Assembly: GCF_025558165.1 (NCBI RefSeq)
Contig: NZ_LAMZ01000001.1
Coordinates: 868,001-932,000, forward strand
DNA: 64,000 bases
Direction: 5' to 3'
DNA from: Candidatus Pelagibacter ubique HIMB140
Lineage (GTDB): Bacteria > Pseudomonadota > Alphaproteobacteria > Pelagibacterales > Pelagibacteraceae
The notes under the pieces were generated by a model. It saw only the letters and a list, made by a program, of their open reading frames with translations. It was not told the DNA's origin and did not search any database. Both the position numbers and the translations under genes were made by a program. Position 1 is the stretch's first letter. Each line of letters starts with the position of its first letter. This document shows positions 16,348 through 26,009 of this stretch, in pieces.

Positions 16348-18414
16348 ATGCCAAAAAAAAAGAAAAAAGCTAAATCTAAAAAAAAAACTAAAGTAAGAAA
16401 GAAAACTGCAGTTAAGAAAAAAACTAAAGTTAAAAGAAAAAAATCAAAAAAAATTTTAAAACAAAGTGAAAAATCTGCTCCTGAATTAATTATAAAAACT
16501 AAACCTGAGTGGATCAAAAGTAGTTTGGCCAACAAAAGTAAATACGAGCAAAAATATTCTCAATCTATAAAAAATAACGACGAATTTTGGAAAAAAGAAG
16601 GAAAAAGAATTACTTGGATTAAACCTTATAAAAAAATTAAAGATGTTAAATACAGTTCTAAAGAAGTAAAAATTAAATGGTTTGAAGATGGAACACTAAA
16701 TGCATCTGCAAACTGTATCGATAGACATCTAAAAGATAAAAAAGATAAAACAGCAATAATTTGGGTTGGTGATGATCCAAAAGATAGTCAAAAAATTACT
16801 TACAAACAGCTTCATCAAAAAGTTTCTAAAGCAGCAAACGGTTTAAAAAAATTAGGTATTAAAAAAGGGGATAGAGTTACAATTTATCTTACGATGATAC
16901 CAGAACTTGCTATTTTAATGTTAGCATGCGTTAGAATTGGTGCTGTCCACTCAATTATTTTTGGAGGTTTTTCAGCAGACTCTATTTCTGGAAGAGTGAA
17001 TGACTGTGAGTCTGAATATATAATTACAGCAGATGAAGGTGTTAGGGGAGGAAAAACTATTCCATTAAAAGAAACAACTGATGAAGCATTAGAGAGCTGT
17101 CCTAATGTAAAAAAATGTATCGTTGTTAAACGTACAGGAAATTCAATTAGTTGGAATTATGATAGAGATGTTTGGTATCATGATTTAATTAAAGATGTTC
17201 CTTCACAGTGTGAGCCAGAGGAAATGAACGCAGAAGATCCTTTATTTATTTTATACACATCAGGTTCAACTGGAAAACCAAAGGGAGTTTTGCACACAAC
17301 AGGTGGATACATGGTGTATGCATCAATGACTCATCAATATATTTTTAATTACAAACCAAAAGATATTTATTGGTGTACTGCTGATATTGGTTGGGTAACA
17401 GGTCACAGTTATATTATCTATGGTCCTCTTTCGAACGGTGCAACAACTATAATGTTTGAGGGAATACCAAACTATCCTGATAGTTCTAGATGGTGGCAAA
17501 TAGTAGATAAATACAAAGTAAATACTTTTTATACTGCACCCACTGCAATCAGAGCTCTAATGAGAGAAGGTGATAAGCCTGTAAAAAAAACATCTAGAAA
17601 ATCTTTAAAGTTACTTGGAACTGTTGGTGAACCAATAAATCCAGAAGCTTGGATGTGGTATTACAAAACAGTTGGAAATTCTAAGTGCCCAATTGTAGAT
17701 ACATGGTGGCAGACAGAAACAGGAGGGATATTAATTGCCCCTCAAACAGGTGCTATTCCTTTAAAACCTGGCTCTGCAACAAAACCATTTTATGGAATTA
17801 AGCCCATGTTGGTTGATAAATCAGGCAAAGAGATAAAAGGACCTGGAGAAGGAAGACTTTGCATAGCACAATCATGGCCTGGACAAATGAGAACAGTATA
17901 TGGGGATCATCAAAGATTTATTGATACTTACTTTTCTCAGTTTGAAGGCAAATATTTTACTGGTGACGGATGTCGAAGAGACAAAGATGGATATTATTGG
18001 ATTACAGGTCGAGTAGATGATGTAATTATTGTGTCAGGACACAACTTAGGTACAGCTGAAATTGAAAGTGCATTTGTAGCTCATCCAAAAGTAGCAGAGG
18101 CAGCAGTAGTAGGTTACCCACATGATATTAAAGGTAATGGATTATATTGTTATGTAACATTAAATGCTGGTGAAAGGGAAACTGGTGAACTCGAAAGAGA
18201 TCTAAAACTTTGGGTAAGAAAACAAATTGGTCCACTTGCTACACCTGACTTAATTCATTTCACTCCAGGACTTCCAAAAACAAGATCTGGAAAAATTATG
18301 AGAAGAATTTTAAGAAAAATTGCTGCAAATGAACATGGTCAATTAGGAGACACAACTACCTTGGCCGATCCTAGCGTTGTTGATAGTTTGGTTGAAAACA
18401 GAAAAAATATTTAA
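16348..18414 (+). CDS. acsA: Acetate-CoA ligase with lysine-rich N-terminal tail
   Basis: 688 residues. Adenylation motifs are complete: [33 protein letters not shown], and the C-terminal SGKIMRR with catalytic Lys649, the residue commonly controlled by acetylation. It converts acetate, ATP and CoA to acetyl-CoA. The first ~40 residues are almost all Lys/Arg with a few Ala, Thr and Val; no later Met exists before about residue 190, so the tail is genuinely encoded. The core starts around the [11 protein letters not shown] segment. A sodium:solute symporter pair lies just downstream, suggesting acetate uptake and activation. Confidence 0.96.
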   Translation: MPKKKKKAKSKKKTKVRKKTAVKKKTKVKRKKSKKILKQSEKSAPELIIKTKPEWIKSSLANKSKYEQKYSQSIKNNDEFWKKEGKRITWIKPYKKIKDVKYSSKEVKIKWFEDGTLNASANCIDRHLKDKKDKTAIIWVGDDPKDSQKITYKQLHQKVSKAANGLKKLGIKKGDRVTIYLTMIPELAILMLACVRIGAVHSIIFGGFSADSISGRVNDCESEYIITADEGVRGGKTIPLKETTDEALESCPNVKKCIVVKRTGNSISWNYDRDVWYHDLIKDVPSQCEPEEMNAEDPLFILYTSGSTGKPKGVLHTTGGYMVYASMTHQYIFNYKPKDIYWCTADIGWVTGHSYIIYGPLSNGATTIMFEGIPNYPDSSRWWQIVDKYKVNTFYTAPTAIRALMREGDKPVKKTSRKSLKLLGTVGEPINPEAWMWYYKTVGNSKCPIVDTWWQTETGGILIAPQTGAIPLKPGSATKPFYGIKPMLVDKSGKEIKGPGEGRLCIAQSWPGQMRTVYGDHQRFIDTYFSQFEGKYFTGDGCRRDKDGYYWITGRVDDVIIVSGHNLGTAEIESAFVAHPKVAEAAVVGYPHDIKGNGLYCYVTLNAGERETGELERDLKLWVRKQIGPLATPDLIHFTPGLPKTRSGKIMRRILRKIAANEHGQLGDTTTLADPSVVDSLVENRKNI

Positions 18415-19034
18415 AACTGTATTCTGTCTTTAAATTCTTTTTTAATAACATCCCATTTTAAAATAACAGAATTTAAAACTATTTTTCGATCAAGTGTTTT
18501 TAGCTCATCAGCTATTGGTGCCCATTTATACATTGATAAAGCACTTGGGTTGAAAGGACGATCATTATGATACTTTTCCCAATCAATATTAATTAGTCTT
18601 TCATCAAATTCTTTTTTTGCAACTTCGATGACATTTAAAGGCATGTTGTTCGTTGTCTCATCATCTAAAATTTTTAAAAAAATTTCCTTAGCTTTATCTA
18701 GTTCATTAAAACTAGAATTAACCTTTAAATAAGAAAAAGTAAAAAACGTTAAATCTTGAAGAGCAACAGAATATATATTCCATTTAGCTTCATTTACAGA
18801 CTTCATAAATTCATCATTATCAAAATGAAGAACATATCTTGTCCCCATCCTAGTTTTTAAATAACTATAAAGTGTAACTTGAGATATCCATGCAGATTTT
18901 GTTTGAACAAACTCTTCTAACTCATCTAAAGTTTTAATTTTTTTTTTTGGTACAAAAGCTTTAAACAATGAAAAAAAATAAACTTTGAAATCACTCAATG
19001 ATAAATCTTTCCAACTTAATTTTTTTTTATCCAT
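18411..19034 (-). CDS. Conserved hypothetical protein
   Basis: 207 residues, rich in Lys, Phe and Trp, predicted mainly alpha-helical and soluble, with no signal peptide or membrane helix. I recognise no catalytic motif. Stretches such as [21 protein letters not shown] and [19 protein letters not shown] look constrained (many aromatics). It is wedged between acsA, with which it shares a TTAA carrying both stop codons, and the divergent DUF4212 gene 121 bases away. Confidence 0.7.
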   Translation of the reverse strand: MDKKKLSWKDLSLSDFKVYFFSLFKAFVPKKKIKTLDELEEFVQTKSAWISQVTLYSYLKTRMGTRYVLHFDNDEFMKSVNEAKWNIYSVALQDLTFFTFSYLKVNSSFNELDKAKEIFLKILDDETTNNMPLNVIEVAKKEFDERLINIDWEKYHNDRPFNPSALSMYKWAPIADELKTLDRKIVLNSVILKWDVIKKEFKDRIQF

Positions 19035-19155
19035 AAAAAGTTAATTTTATTGAAATTATTAGAAAAAATTAACCTAATACGGCTAATTTTACACTTTTAT
19101 TCTCTTTCATAATGGTTAAGGTTTTAACAGTTATAACTAAAAAAGAGAGGTATAC

Positions 19156-19416
19156 ATGGCGAAAAACGCTCAACACTGGGAAAAGACCAGAGGCTTGTTG
19201 TTTGTAACACTTGCAATCTGGGCTGTATTCTCAATGGGTATATTCCTTTTCGGAGCTGAAATGAACGAAGTTTCTGGACCTTTTGGGTATCCATTAACTT
19301 ATTGGTTCACATGTCAGGGTTCTCTTGCAATATTTGTAATCCTTATTTTCTGGTTTGCAGGTAGACAAGAAAAAATTGATGAAGAGTTCGGCTTTAGTGA
19401 AAAAGGAGACGACTAA
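19156..19416 (+). CDS. DUF4212 sodium:solute symporter small subunit
   Basis: 86 residues with two membrane helices (about 14-31 and 47-66) and an acidic tail. Sequence elements HWEKTRGLLFVTLAIW, FPLTYWFTCQGS-like FGYPLTYWFTCQGSLA and the short cytoplasmic tail define DUF4212, the small partner encoded just before VC_2705-type sodium:solute symporters. A strong ribosome site (AGAGAGG) sits seven bases before the ATG. Codons are enriched in C-ending forms (ttc, aac, atc) compared with neighbours, suggesting high expression. Its stop overlaps the symporter start by one base. Confidence 0.93.
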   Translation: MAKNAQHWEKTRGLLFVTLAIWAVFSMGIFLFGAEMNEVSGPFGYPLTYWFTCQGSLAIFVILIFWFAGRQEKIDEEFGFSEKGDD

Positions 19417-21230
19417 TGATTAAGGGTAATTTTATAGATAACTTGCCTAAAGTTTATGGAATCTACACAGGTGGATTTATAGGTTTCATAATCTTAATGG
19501 CGATTGGTGAGCAGATGGGTATGTCTGCAAAAGCAATAGGTATTTGCTTTGTAGGTTTTACCATTTTCATCTACGCAGCAATTGGTTGGCTATCTCGAAC
19601 AGCCCAAGCAAGTAACTATTACGTAGCTGGAAGAACGGTTCCAACTGTGTTCAACGGAATGGCAACAGCAGCCGACTGGATGTCTGGTGCTTCGTTCGTT
19701 GCAATGGCAGGTGGTATTTACTTCAAGGGTTATGGATATATGGCTTTGCTTGTAGGTTGGACAGGTGGTTATGTGTTAGTTGCAACTTTATTAGCACCAT
19801 ACTTAAGAAAATTTGGATGTTACACAGTTCCAGATTTCGTAGGTACTAGATACGGTGGTAATACTGCAAGATTGATGGCGGTTATCGTTTTAACTGTTGC
19901 ATCATTCACATATGTGACTGCACAAATTAACGCTACAGGTACTATTGCAGCTGTTGCTTTAGATATCCCATTCCAATACGCAGTATATGTTGGACTAGTT
20001 AGTATTTTACTATGTTCAATGCTTGGTGGTATGAGAGGGGTAACTTGGACACAGGTTGCACAATACATTGTACTAATCATAGCTTACCTACTTCCAGTAT
20101 TCTGGATCAGTAACAACATTGGTGCGGGTTTCTTCCCACATTTCATGTTAGCTGATGAAGTTGCTAGGATTGGTGAGTTAGAGCAACAGTATGGGTTTGT
20201 TAAAAACTCTGCTGCTGATTTAGCTACAGTACCTAAAGGGTTAGCTGGTATTACTAAGGCTCACTCTGAAGTAAACGCAACACCTTGGGCTTTCATCTCA
20301 TTAGCATTAGCAATGATGATGGGAACAGCTTCATTACCACACGTAATGATGAGGTTCTTTACTACTCCAAGTGTAAAAGCAGCTAGAAAATCAGTAGGTT
20401 GGTCGGTATTCTTTATCTTCCTACTATATTCTTCTGCACCAATGTTAGCGACATTATCTAAACTTGCTTTGATTGATCCAAACTTACCAACAGGTATTAT
20501 TGGTAAATCAATTGCAGAAGTTCAAGCAATCGATTGGTATCAAAACTGGAACCAAGCAAATCTGATGTTTGTAAACGACTTTAATGGAAATGGAACTGTT
20601 GAATTAAACGAGTTCTTCATGGGTGGTAAAGCCGTTGTATTAGCAACACCAGAAATTGCTGGATTACCATATGTAATCTCAGGTCTAGTTGCTGCTGGAG
20701 GTTTGGCAGCTGCGATGTCAACTGCAGATGGTTTGATTCTTGCAATCGCAAATGCAATCTCACATGATGTTTACTACAAAATGGTAGACCCTAAAGCTGA
20801 GACTGCTAAGAGACTAGTTGTTGCGAGGGTATTACTTGTAGTAATTGGTTTTGCAGGAGCAACTATAGCAGCAATGGAGATCCAAGGTATCTTAGGTTCA
20901 GTAATCTGGGCTTTTGACTTTGCGATGTCTGGATTGTTCTGGCCACTTGTACTTGGTGTATGGTGGAAGAGAGCTAATAAAGAAGGTGCTATAGCTGGTA
21001 TGGTCTTAGGATTAGTTTCTGGTTTCGCGTATCTAGTTTGGGTACGAAGTGGTGGAAGCGGATTCTTAGGAATTACTCAGTTAACATTTGGTATCTTCGG
21101 ATCTACTGTTAGCTTAGTGGCTATGGTTGTTGTAAGTTTAATGACTTCAGCACCGAGCGCTGCAACACAAAAAATGGTTGATGATTCTAGGGTACCTGCG
21201 GGTGCGTCTGTAATCGGCGGCCAAAAATAA
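19416..21230 (+). CDS. Sodium:solute symporter (VC_2705 subfamily, probable acetate/short-acid uptake)
   Basis: 604 residues with about 13 membrane helices of the SSS fold. ASNYYVAGRTVPTVFNGMA and TAADWMSGASFVAMAGG are the sodium-site region of helix 2; QINATGTIAAVAL and MSTADGLILAIANAISHD are other family segments. Pairing with DUF4212 and proximity to acsA suggest import of acetate or a related small organic acid; the substrate is inferred. Residues 388-399 (DFNGNGTVELNE) form an EF-hand-like loop in an extra-membrane segment. A good Shine-Dalgarno (AGGAG) precedes the ATG. C-ending codons are frequent, as in the porin gene. Confidence 0.93.
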   Translation: MIKGNFIDNLPKVYGIYTGGFIGFIILMAIGEQMGMSAKAIGICFVGFTIFIYAAIGWLSRTAQASNYYVAGRTVPTVFNGMATAADWMSGASFVAMAGGIYFKGYGYMALLVGWTGGYVLVATLLAPYLRKFGCYTVPDFVGTRYGGNTARLMAVIVLTVASFTYVTAQINATGTIAAVALDIPFQYAVYVGLVSILLCSMLGGMRGVTWTQVAQYIVLIIAYLLPVFWISNNIGAGFFPHFMLADEVARIGELEQQYGFVKNSAADLATVPKGLAGITKAHSEVNATPWAFISLALAMMMGTASLPHVMMRFFTTPSVKAARKSVGWSVFFIFLLYSSAPMLATLSKLALIDPNLPTGIIGKSIAEVQAIDWYQNWNQANLMFVNDFNGNGTVELNEFFMGGKAVVLATPEIAGLPYVISGLVAAGGLAAAMSTADGLILAIANAISHDVYYKMVDPKAETAKRLVVARVLLVVIGFAGATIAAMEIQGILGSVIWAFDFAMSGLFWPLVLGVWWKRANKEGAIAGMVLGLVSGFAYLVWVRSGGSGFLGITQLTFGIFGSTVSLVAMVVVSLMTSAPSAATQKMVDDSRVPAGASVIGGQK

Positions 21231-21241
21231 ATAATCTTTTT

Positions 21242-21275
21242 AAGGGGCGATTAATTTCGCCCCTTTTATTTCTTT
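21242..21275 (+). terminator. Intrinsic terminator after the symporter operon
   Basis: A nine-base perfect stem (aaggggcga / tcgcccctt, 21242-21250 and 21257-21265) with a six-base loop is followed by a T-rich run. It is GC-rich by local standards and starts 11 bases after the symporter stop, so it should end the DUF4212-symporter transcript. Only one other comparable terminator is visible in the window (after the porin). Confidence 0.9.
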
Positions 21276-21299
21276 TTAAGATCAAATATAAATCCCTTA

Positions 21300-21656
21300 A
21301 TGTCAGCTAACTTTCATCCTTTAGTTTATATAATTGACTATATCCTTGGAATTATAATGTGGACTTTAGTTGGAAGAGTAGCAATGAATATCTTTCAAAG
21401 AGAAGACTCTGAATTTTTCTTTATGAAAGTTTTTGTAAAATTTACAAATCCCATATTGAGAATTTTTAAGCTTGTCACACCATCATTTATTATACAACCA
21501 TTAGTGCCACTTTACGTAGCTTGGTTCTTTTTCATGATTAGATTTTATTTGATGCCTTGGATCTTAGGATATTCAGTTATGGGGATGTTGTCTTTTCCTC
21601 TTGAAAGTGAAATTTCTAGGCAGATTTATCAATTTTTTAATTCAATTAAATTTTAA
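21300..21656 (+). CDS. YggT-like membrane protein
   Basis: 118 residues with two hydrophobic regions (about 8-28 and 64-100). The middle segment FTNPILRIFKLVTPSFI resembles the TEPIL..IR..lP motif of YggT repeats, so it is probably a diverged YggT-family protein, distinct from the standard one at 11800. No catalytic residues. It starts after the symporter terminator and precedes rpe by 28 bases. Confidence 0.65.
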   Translation: MSANFHPLVYIIDYILGIIMWTLVGRVAMNIFQREDSEFFFMKVFVKFTNPILRIFKLVTPSFIIQPLVPLYVAWFFFMIRFYLMPWILGYSVMGMLSFPLESEISRQIYQFFNSIKF

Positions 21657-21684
21657 AAATTGATACTAGTAAATCTAGATATCA

Positions 21685-22344
21685 ATGAAAAATATACAAA
21701 TATCACCTTCAATTTTATCAGCTGATTTTAGCCAATTAGGGAATGAAATAAAAAGACTTGAGGAAGGTGGGGCCGACATGATTCATGTAGATGTTATGGA
21801 TGGACACTTTGTTCCAAACTTAACAATCGGCCCTCCAGTAATTAAAGCTCTCAGAAAACATTGTTCATTAAAATTCGATGTTCATTTAATGATTTCTCCA
21901 GTACATAAATACATAGAAGCTTATGCGGATGCGGGTGCAGATATAATTACTGTGCATCCAGAAGCAACTGACAATTTAGAAGATTCAATAAATAAAATAA
22001 TAGATCTAAAAAAAAAGGTAGGAGTTTCTCTTAATCCTGAAACAAGTATAGATTTAATAAAAAATCTTTTAGATAAAATTGATTTAGTTTTAATAATGAG
22101 TGTAAATCCTGGGTTTGGTGGACAAAAATTTATGCCAGAAGTTTTAGAAAAAATTAAACAATTAAAAAAAATTAGAGAAATAGAAAAACTTAACTTTGAT
22201 ATTGAAATAGACGGTGGGATAAATTTTGATAATTGTAAAATAGCAATTGAAGCTGGTGCTAATATTCTTGTATCTGGTACAACGGTTTTTAAAAGCAATG
22301 ATGGAGATATTAAAAAGAATATTAATTTATTAAAAACAAAATAA
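21685..22344 (+). CDS. rpe: Ribulose-phosphate 3-epimerase
   Basis: 219 residues, full length. TIM-barrel motifs include the opening ISPSILSADFSQLG, HVDVMDGHFVPN (metal-binding His and Asp), FDVHLMI, the MSVNPGFGGQ loop and IDGGIN. It interconverts ribulose-5-phosphate and xylulose-5-phosphate in the pentose phosphate pathway. In alphaproteobacteria rpe is often followed by a heparinase-like gene and purH, as here; the three genes are almost contiguous. Confidence 0.97.
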   Translation: MKNIQISPSILSADFSQLGNEIKRLEEGGADMIHVDVMDGHFVPNLTIGPPVIKALRKHCSLKFDVHLMISPVHKYIEAYADAGADIITVHPEATDNLEDSINKIIDLKKKVGVSLNPETSIDLIKNLLDKIDLVLIMSVNPGFGGQKFMPEVLEKIKQLKKIREIEKLNFDIEIDGGINFDNCKIAIEAGANILVSGTTVFKSNDGDIKKNINLLKTK

Positions 22345-22348
22345 GTTA

Positions 22349-23974
22349 ATGCAATCTCGAAATTCCTTAAATCTTTCTAATGGAATATTTTTTAAGTTAA
22401 AATCTTCATTTAAAAAATTATATAAAAATTCAAATTTTTATGAAAAACGAATTTCAAAAACTTTTGATAACAATTTTGAATATAAACCAAGTCCTCATCT
22501 TTTATCTTCAATTATAAAGTATCAGAAAAAAAAATATAAGATTGAAGATTTTGTAACTGAAACTATCTGGACAAACAATATTTCTTCTAAAGACTTTAAA
22601 AAACTAAACAATTTTTTTTGGTTTTTTAGTTTGGATTTAAAATCATCCAAAGAAACCACGCAATCTATTATTCTCAATTGGATTAATAAAAATGAAAAAT
22701 TTGATGAAAATATTTGGGAATTCAATATTACTGCAAAAAGAATTATTGCTTGGCTTTCCAATCATCAGTTAACTTATGAAGATAGTAATGAGGAATATAG
22801 ATTATATTTTAATCATATGCTTCAAAAACAAACTAACCATTTATTAAATGAGATCAAAAATTTAGATGAAACAGAAGAAAAACTGATTGGCTGTGCGGCA
22901 ATAATTTTAACAGGTTTAGCGTATAAAGATGAGAAAAATTATTTAGAGAGTGGTTTAAATATATTAAAAAATTTAATCAAAAACTCTCTTGATAAACAAG
23001 GTTTTCCCAAATCAAGAAATATTCAAAATTTAGTTTTTTATCTTAAATATCTAATCATTATTAGAGAATGGTTTAAAGAATCACAAAATCCAATTCCAGA
23101 ATATGTTGATGAAACTATATATTATTTAGGATCCAGTTATGCTTTTATATGGCAAAACATAAAACAAGATATCTTTTTTAATGGAAATTATTCATCTAAT
23201 CATAATGAATTTGACCAATATTTAAAACGATTTGGATATACTTTTAAAAATGAAATTAATGAGTTAGCTGGGTATACAATATTACAAAATAAAAAATTTA
23301 TCCTTGCAGCTGATATTGGATCAAATCCTGAAAAAATATATACCAAAAATTATCAGGCAGGCGCCTTATCTTTTGAAATTTTTTCTAACGATAAAAAATT
23401 AATTTCAAATTCTGGATATTATCCAGATCCAAAAAACAGACTGAATAAATTTTCCAAAAGCACTGCTTTGCAAAGTACACTTTCAATTGAAGATTATTCT
23501 TCATGTGATTTTATTAAAGCTGGAGATAATTTTTTGATACAAAAAGATTTAAAAATTGAAAATAAAAATATAGTTTTTGAGAAGAATTATTGGAAAATTT
23601 CAGCTAGTCATAATGGTTACTTGAAAAAGTTTAAATTAGATCATCATAGAGAAATAGAATTCTATCCTGAACAATTTAAATTTATTGGTCATGATAAAAT
23701 AGTAAGGAAAAATCCTGATAAGCAAATTAAATTTGATATTAGATTTCATCTTCATCCCGACTCTAAAGTTATGAAAACACAAAATAATAAGTTTATATTA
23801 ATACAATTAGAAGATGAAGGTTGGCAATTTAGTTGTGATAACTATGATATAAATATTGATAATGGTTTATATTTCGGTAATAAAAATTCGTATCAAGAAA
23901 ACCAAAATATATTTATCTCTGGCATGAGTAATGAAAGTGAACAAATAATTAAATGGGAAATAAGTAAAATTTAA
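22349..23974 (+). CDS. Heparinase II/III-family protein
   Basis: 541 residues. The N-terminal half is an alpha-helical toroid (WEFNITAKRIIAWL, LTGLAYKDEKNYLE, QGFPKSRNIQNLVFYLKYL); the C-terminal half is a beta-sandwich with FEIFSNDKKLISNSGYY and FDIRFHLHPDSKV. Both match the heparinase II/III family of polysaccharide lyases. No signal peptide is present, which is common for this rpe-purH-linked alphaproteobacterial branch. The role is uncertain; cell-envelope glycan handling has been suggested for relatives. Its stop overlaps the purH start by one base. Confidence 0.85.
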   Translation: MQSRNSLNLSNGIFFKLKSSFKKLYKNSNFYEKRISKTFDNNFEYKPSPHLLSSIIKYQKKKYKIEDFVTETIWTNNISSKDFKKLNNFFWFFSLDLKSSKETTQSIILNWINKNEKFDENIWEFNITAKRIIAWLSNHQLTYEDSNEEYRLYFNHMLQKQTNHLLNEIKNLDETEEKLIGCAAIILTGLAYKDEKNYLESGLNILKNLIKNSLDKQGFPKSRNIQNLVFYLKYLIIIREWFKESQNPIPEYVDETIYYLGSSYAFIWQNIKQDIFFNGNYSSNHNEFDQYLKRFGYTFKNEINELAGYTILQNKKFILAADIGSNPEKIYTKNYQAGALSFEIFSNDKKLISNSGYYPDPKNRLNKFSKSTALQSTLSIEDYSSCDFIKAGDNFLIQKDLKIENKNIVFEKNYWKISASHNGYLKKFKLDHHREIEFYPEQFKFIGHDKIVRKNPDKQIKFDIRFHLHPDSKVMKTQNNKFILIQLEDEGWQFSCDNYDINIDNGLYFGNKNSYQENQNIFISGMSNESEQIIKWEISKI

Positions 23975-25509
23975 TGAAAAAAATAAAGACAGCTCTTATT
24001 TCTGTATCAGATAAAAATAATTTAAAACCAGTTTTAGAAATTTTAAAAAAATATCAAATCAAAATTATTAGTTCTGGCGGAACTTATAAAGAAATAAAGA
24101 AATTAAAATTTAATTGTTTAGAAGTATCTGATTTTACAGATTCTCCTGAAATTTTAGAGGGAAGAGTTAAAACCTTGCATCCAAAAATACACGCAGGAAT
24201 CCTTAATAAAAGAAATAATAAAACACATTTAAATGACTTAAAAAAAAACAATTTTGAAAATATTGATCTAGTAATTGTAAATTTTTATCCCTTTGAAAAA
24301 ACTTTAGAAACTACAAATAATCATAAAAAAATAATTGAAAATATAGATGTGGGGGGTCCCACAATGGTTAGGTCTGCTGCTAAAAATTATAATGATGTAA
24401 CCGTGATTACCTCTTCTAATCAATATCAAGAATTAATTGATGAGATGAATAAAAATAACGGAGCTACATCATTAAATTTCAGAGAAAAACTATCAAGAAC
24501 AGCTTTTACAGAAACTGCTTACTATGACTCGATAATCTCAAACTATTTTAATAAAAAAGCAAACATACACCTGCCAGATAAAAAAGTTTTTTCTGCAAAT
24601 TTAATTGAAAAACTTAGGTATGGAGAAAATCCACATCAATTCAGTGGATACTACTCAAAAAATTTAAAAACTAATTTAAAACAAATTCATGGAAAGCAAC
24701 TAAGTTATAATAATTATAATGATATATTTGCTGCCTTGACTATTTCAAAATCATTACCAAAAAATAAAGGCACAGTAATTGTAAAACATGCAAACCCTTG
24801 TGGTGTATCAATAAATTCAAATCCTATAGATAGTTATAAATCTGCATTAGCATGTGATCCCATAAGCGCTTTTGGGGGAATAGTCTCTTGTAATTTTAAA
24901 ATAACGAAAAATCTTGCAGTTGAGCTAAATAAACTTTTTTTAGAAGTAATTATTGCTAATGGTTTTGATAGTAACGCCTTAAAAATACTTAAAACTAAAA
25001 AAAATTTACGTGTAATTGATGCAACAAATTATTCACTCAGTGAAATTACAAAATTCAATTCATCAAACGAAGCAATATTAGTTCAATCTGAAGACTTAAA
25101 AATATTTAAAAATACAGATTTTAAAGTTGTATCTAAAAGAAAACCAAACCCTAAGATGCTTAGAAATCTAATTTTTGCATTCAATGTTTGTAGATATGTC
25201 AAATCCAACGCAATAGTTCTTGCAAGAAATGAATCAATTGTTGGTATTGGATCAGGTCAACCAAGCAGATTAGATAGCTGCGAGATAGCAATTAGTAAAA
25301 TGATAAAATTTAATTTATTTGGAAATAATTTAGTTGCAGCATCAGATGCTTTCTTTCCATTTGTAGATGGAATTGAAAAATTAGTTCAATCAGGAGTTCA
25401 AGCTGTAATTCAGCCTTCTGGATCAATTAGAGATAAAGAAATTATTAAATTTGCAAATGAAACAAATACAATTCTACTCTTTTCAAAGACAAGACATTTC
25501 AGACATTAG
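23974..25509 (+). CDS. purH: Bifunctional AICAR formyltransferase/IMP cyclohydrolase
   Basis: 511 residues. The N-terminal cyclohydrolase domain has LISVSDKN, SSGGTYKEIK, FTDSPEILEGRVKTLHPKIH and VDVGGPTM-like NIDVGGPTMVRSAAKN. The C-terminal transformylase domain has LRYGENPHQ, VKHANPCGVS (Lys-His catalytic pair), DPISAFGGI, and GSGQPSRLDS. It performs the last two steps of IMP synthesis, using 10-formyl-THF from FolD. Its 3' end overlaps the convergent phhB gene by 11 bases. Confidence 0.97.
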   Translation: MKKIKTALISVSDKNNLKPVLEILKKYQIKIISSGGTYKEIKKLKFNCLEVSDFTDSPEILEGRVKTLHPKIHAGILNKRNNKTHLNDLKKNNFENIDLVIVNFYPFEKTLETTNNHKKIIENIDVGGPTMVRSAAKNYNDVTVITSSNQYQELIDEMNKNNGATSLNFREKLSRTAFTETAYYDSIISNYFNKKANIHLPDKKVFSANLIEKLRYGENPHQFSGYYSKNLKTNLKQIHGKQLSYNNYNDIFAALTISKSLPKNKGTVIVKHANPCGVSINSNPIDSYKSALACDPISAFGGIVSCNFKITKNLAVELNKLFLEVIIANGFDSNALKILKTKKNLRVIDATNYSLSEITKFNSSNEAILVQSEDLKIFKNTDFKVVSKRKPNPKMLRNLIFAFNVCRYVKSNAIVLARNESIVGIGSGQPSRLDSCEIAISKMIKFNLFGNNLVAASDAFFPFVDGIEKLVQSGVQAVIQPSGSIRDKEIIKFANETNTILLFSKTRHFRH

Positions 25510-25846
25510 TAATTTTATCTATCTTAGCAGCTAAAATAAAATCATTTTCTGAGAGGCCTTTGATTGCATGTGTGGTAATTTTAATTTCTGCATAACCCCA
25601 ACCAAAATTTATATCTGGATGATGACCCTCTTCCTCAGAAATTTTACCAACTTCATTAACAAAATTTTGACTTTTTAAAAAGTTTTCAAATCTAAATTTT
25701 TTAAATAGAAAAAATATTTTATTTTCATCTTCTATAATATCCCAGCCATCAACTTTCTTCTGATATTTATGAATTTCAGATACATCAAAAGGAAGGACTC
25801 CACCTTCACAAGGTAAACATTTTTTTCTTAAAAGATCATCACTCAT
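25499..25846 (-). CDS. phhB: 4a-hydroxytetrahydrobiopterin dehydratase
   Basis: 115 residues from the ATG at 25846 (MSDDLLRKKC). The in-frame ATG at 25897 must not be used: its extra 17 codons are the tRNA-Gly gene read through. The DCoH core is present: WDIIEDENKIFFLFKKFRFENFLKS split into strands, then EEGHHPDINFGWGYAEIKITTHAIKGLSENDF, which contains the His-His-Pro active site. An N-terminal CLPCEGGV segment is shared by many bacterial PhhB proteins. It recycles pterin-carbinolamine; no phenylalanine hydroxylase is in the window. Confidence 0.93.
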   Translation of the reverse strand: MSDDLLRKKCLPCEGGVLPFDVSEIHKYQKKVDGWDIIEDENKIFFLFKKFRFENFLKSQNFVNEVGKISEEEGHHPDINFGWGYAEIKITTHAIKGLSENDFILAAKIDKITNV

Positions 25847-25852
25847 AAAATT

Positions 25853-25927
25853 TGGAGCGGGCAAAGGGGGTCGAACCCTCGACCTTCTCGTTGGCAACGA
25901 GACGCTCTACCACTGAGCTATGCCCGC
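25853..25927 (-). tRNA. tRNA-Gly (GCC)
   Basis: The minus strand folds into a standard cloverleaf: acceptor GCGGGCA pairing with TGCCCGC, D arm GCTC/GAGC, anticodon arm CTCGT-TGCCAAC-GAG with anticodon GCC, and a T arm with GGTTCGAC. The discriminator is T and the 3' CCA is encoded (TGG at 25853-25855 on the plus strand). Six bases separate it from the phhB start, so both may share a promoter in 25928-26009. Confidence 0.97.
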
Positions 25928-26009
25928 TTAAAAAAAATATTATAACTAAACACTTTTTTTAATTCAATCAATACTAATTTACATTTTCTATGTTATATTT
26001 AATTTTATT

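Noticed and set aside
16348..16470. Lysine-rich start of acsA as a frameshift or out-of-frame artefact
   Set aside because: The frame is continuous, begins with an ATG 13 bases after the EVE gene, and no other start precedes the core domain.
19820..20080. Minus-strand frame in the symporter gene
   Set aside because: Antisense of the membrane helices; no start signal, and the plus-strand gene is well supported.
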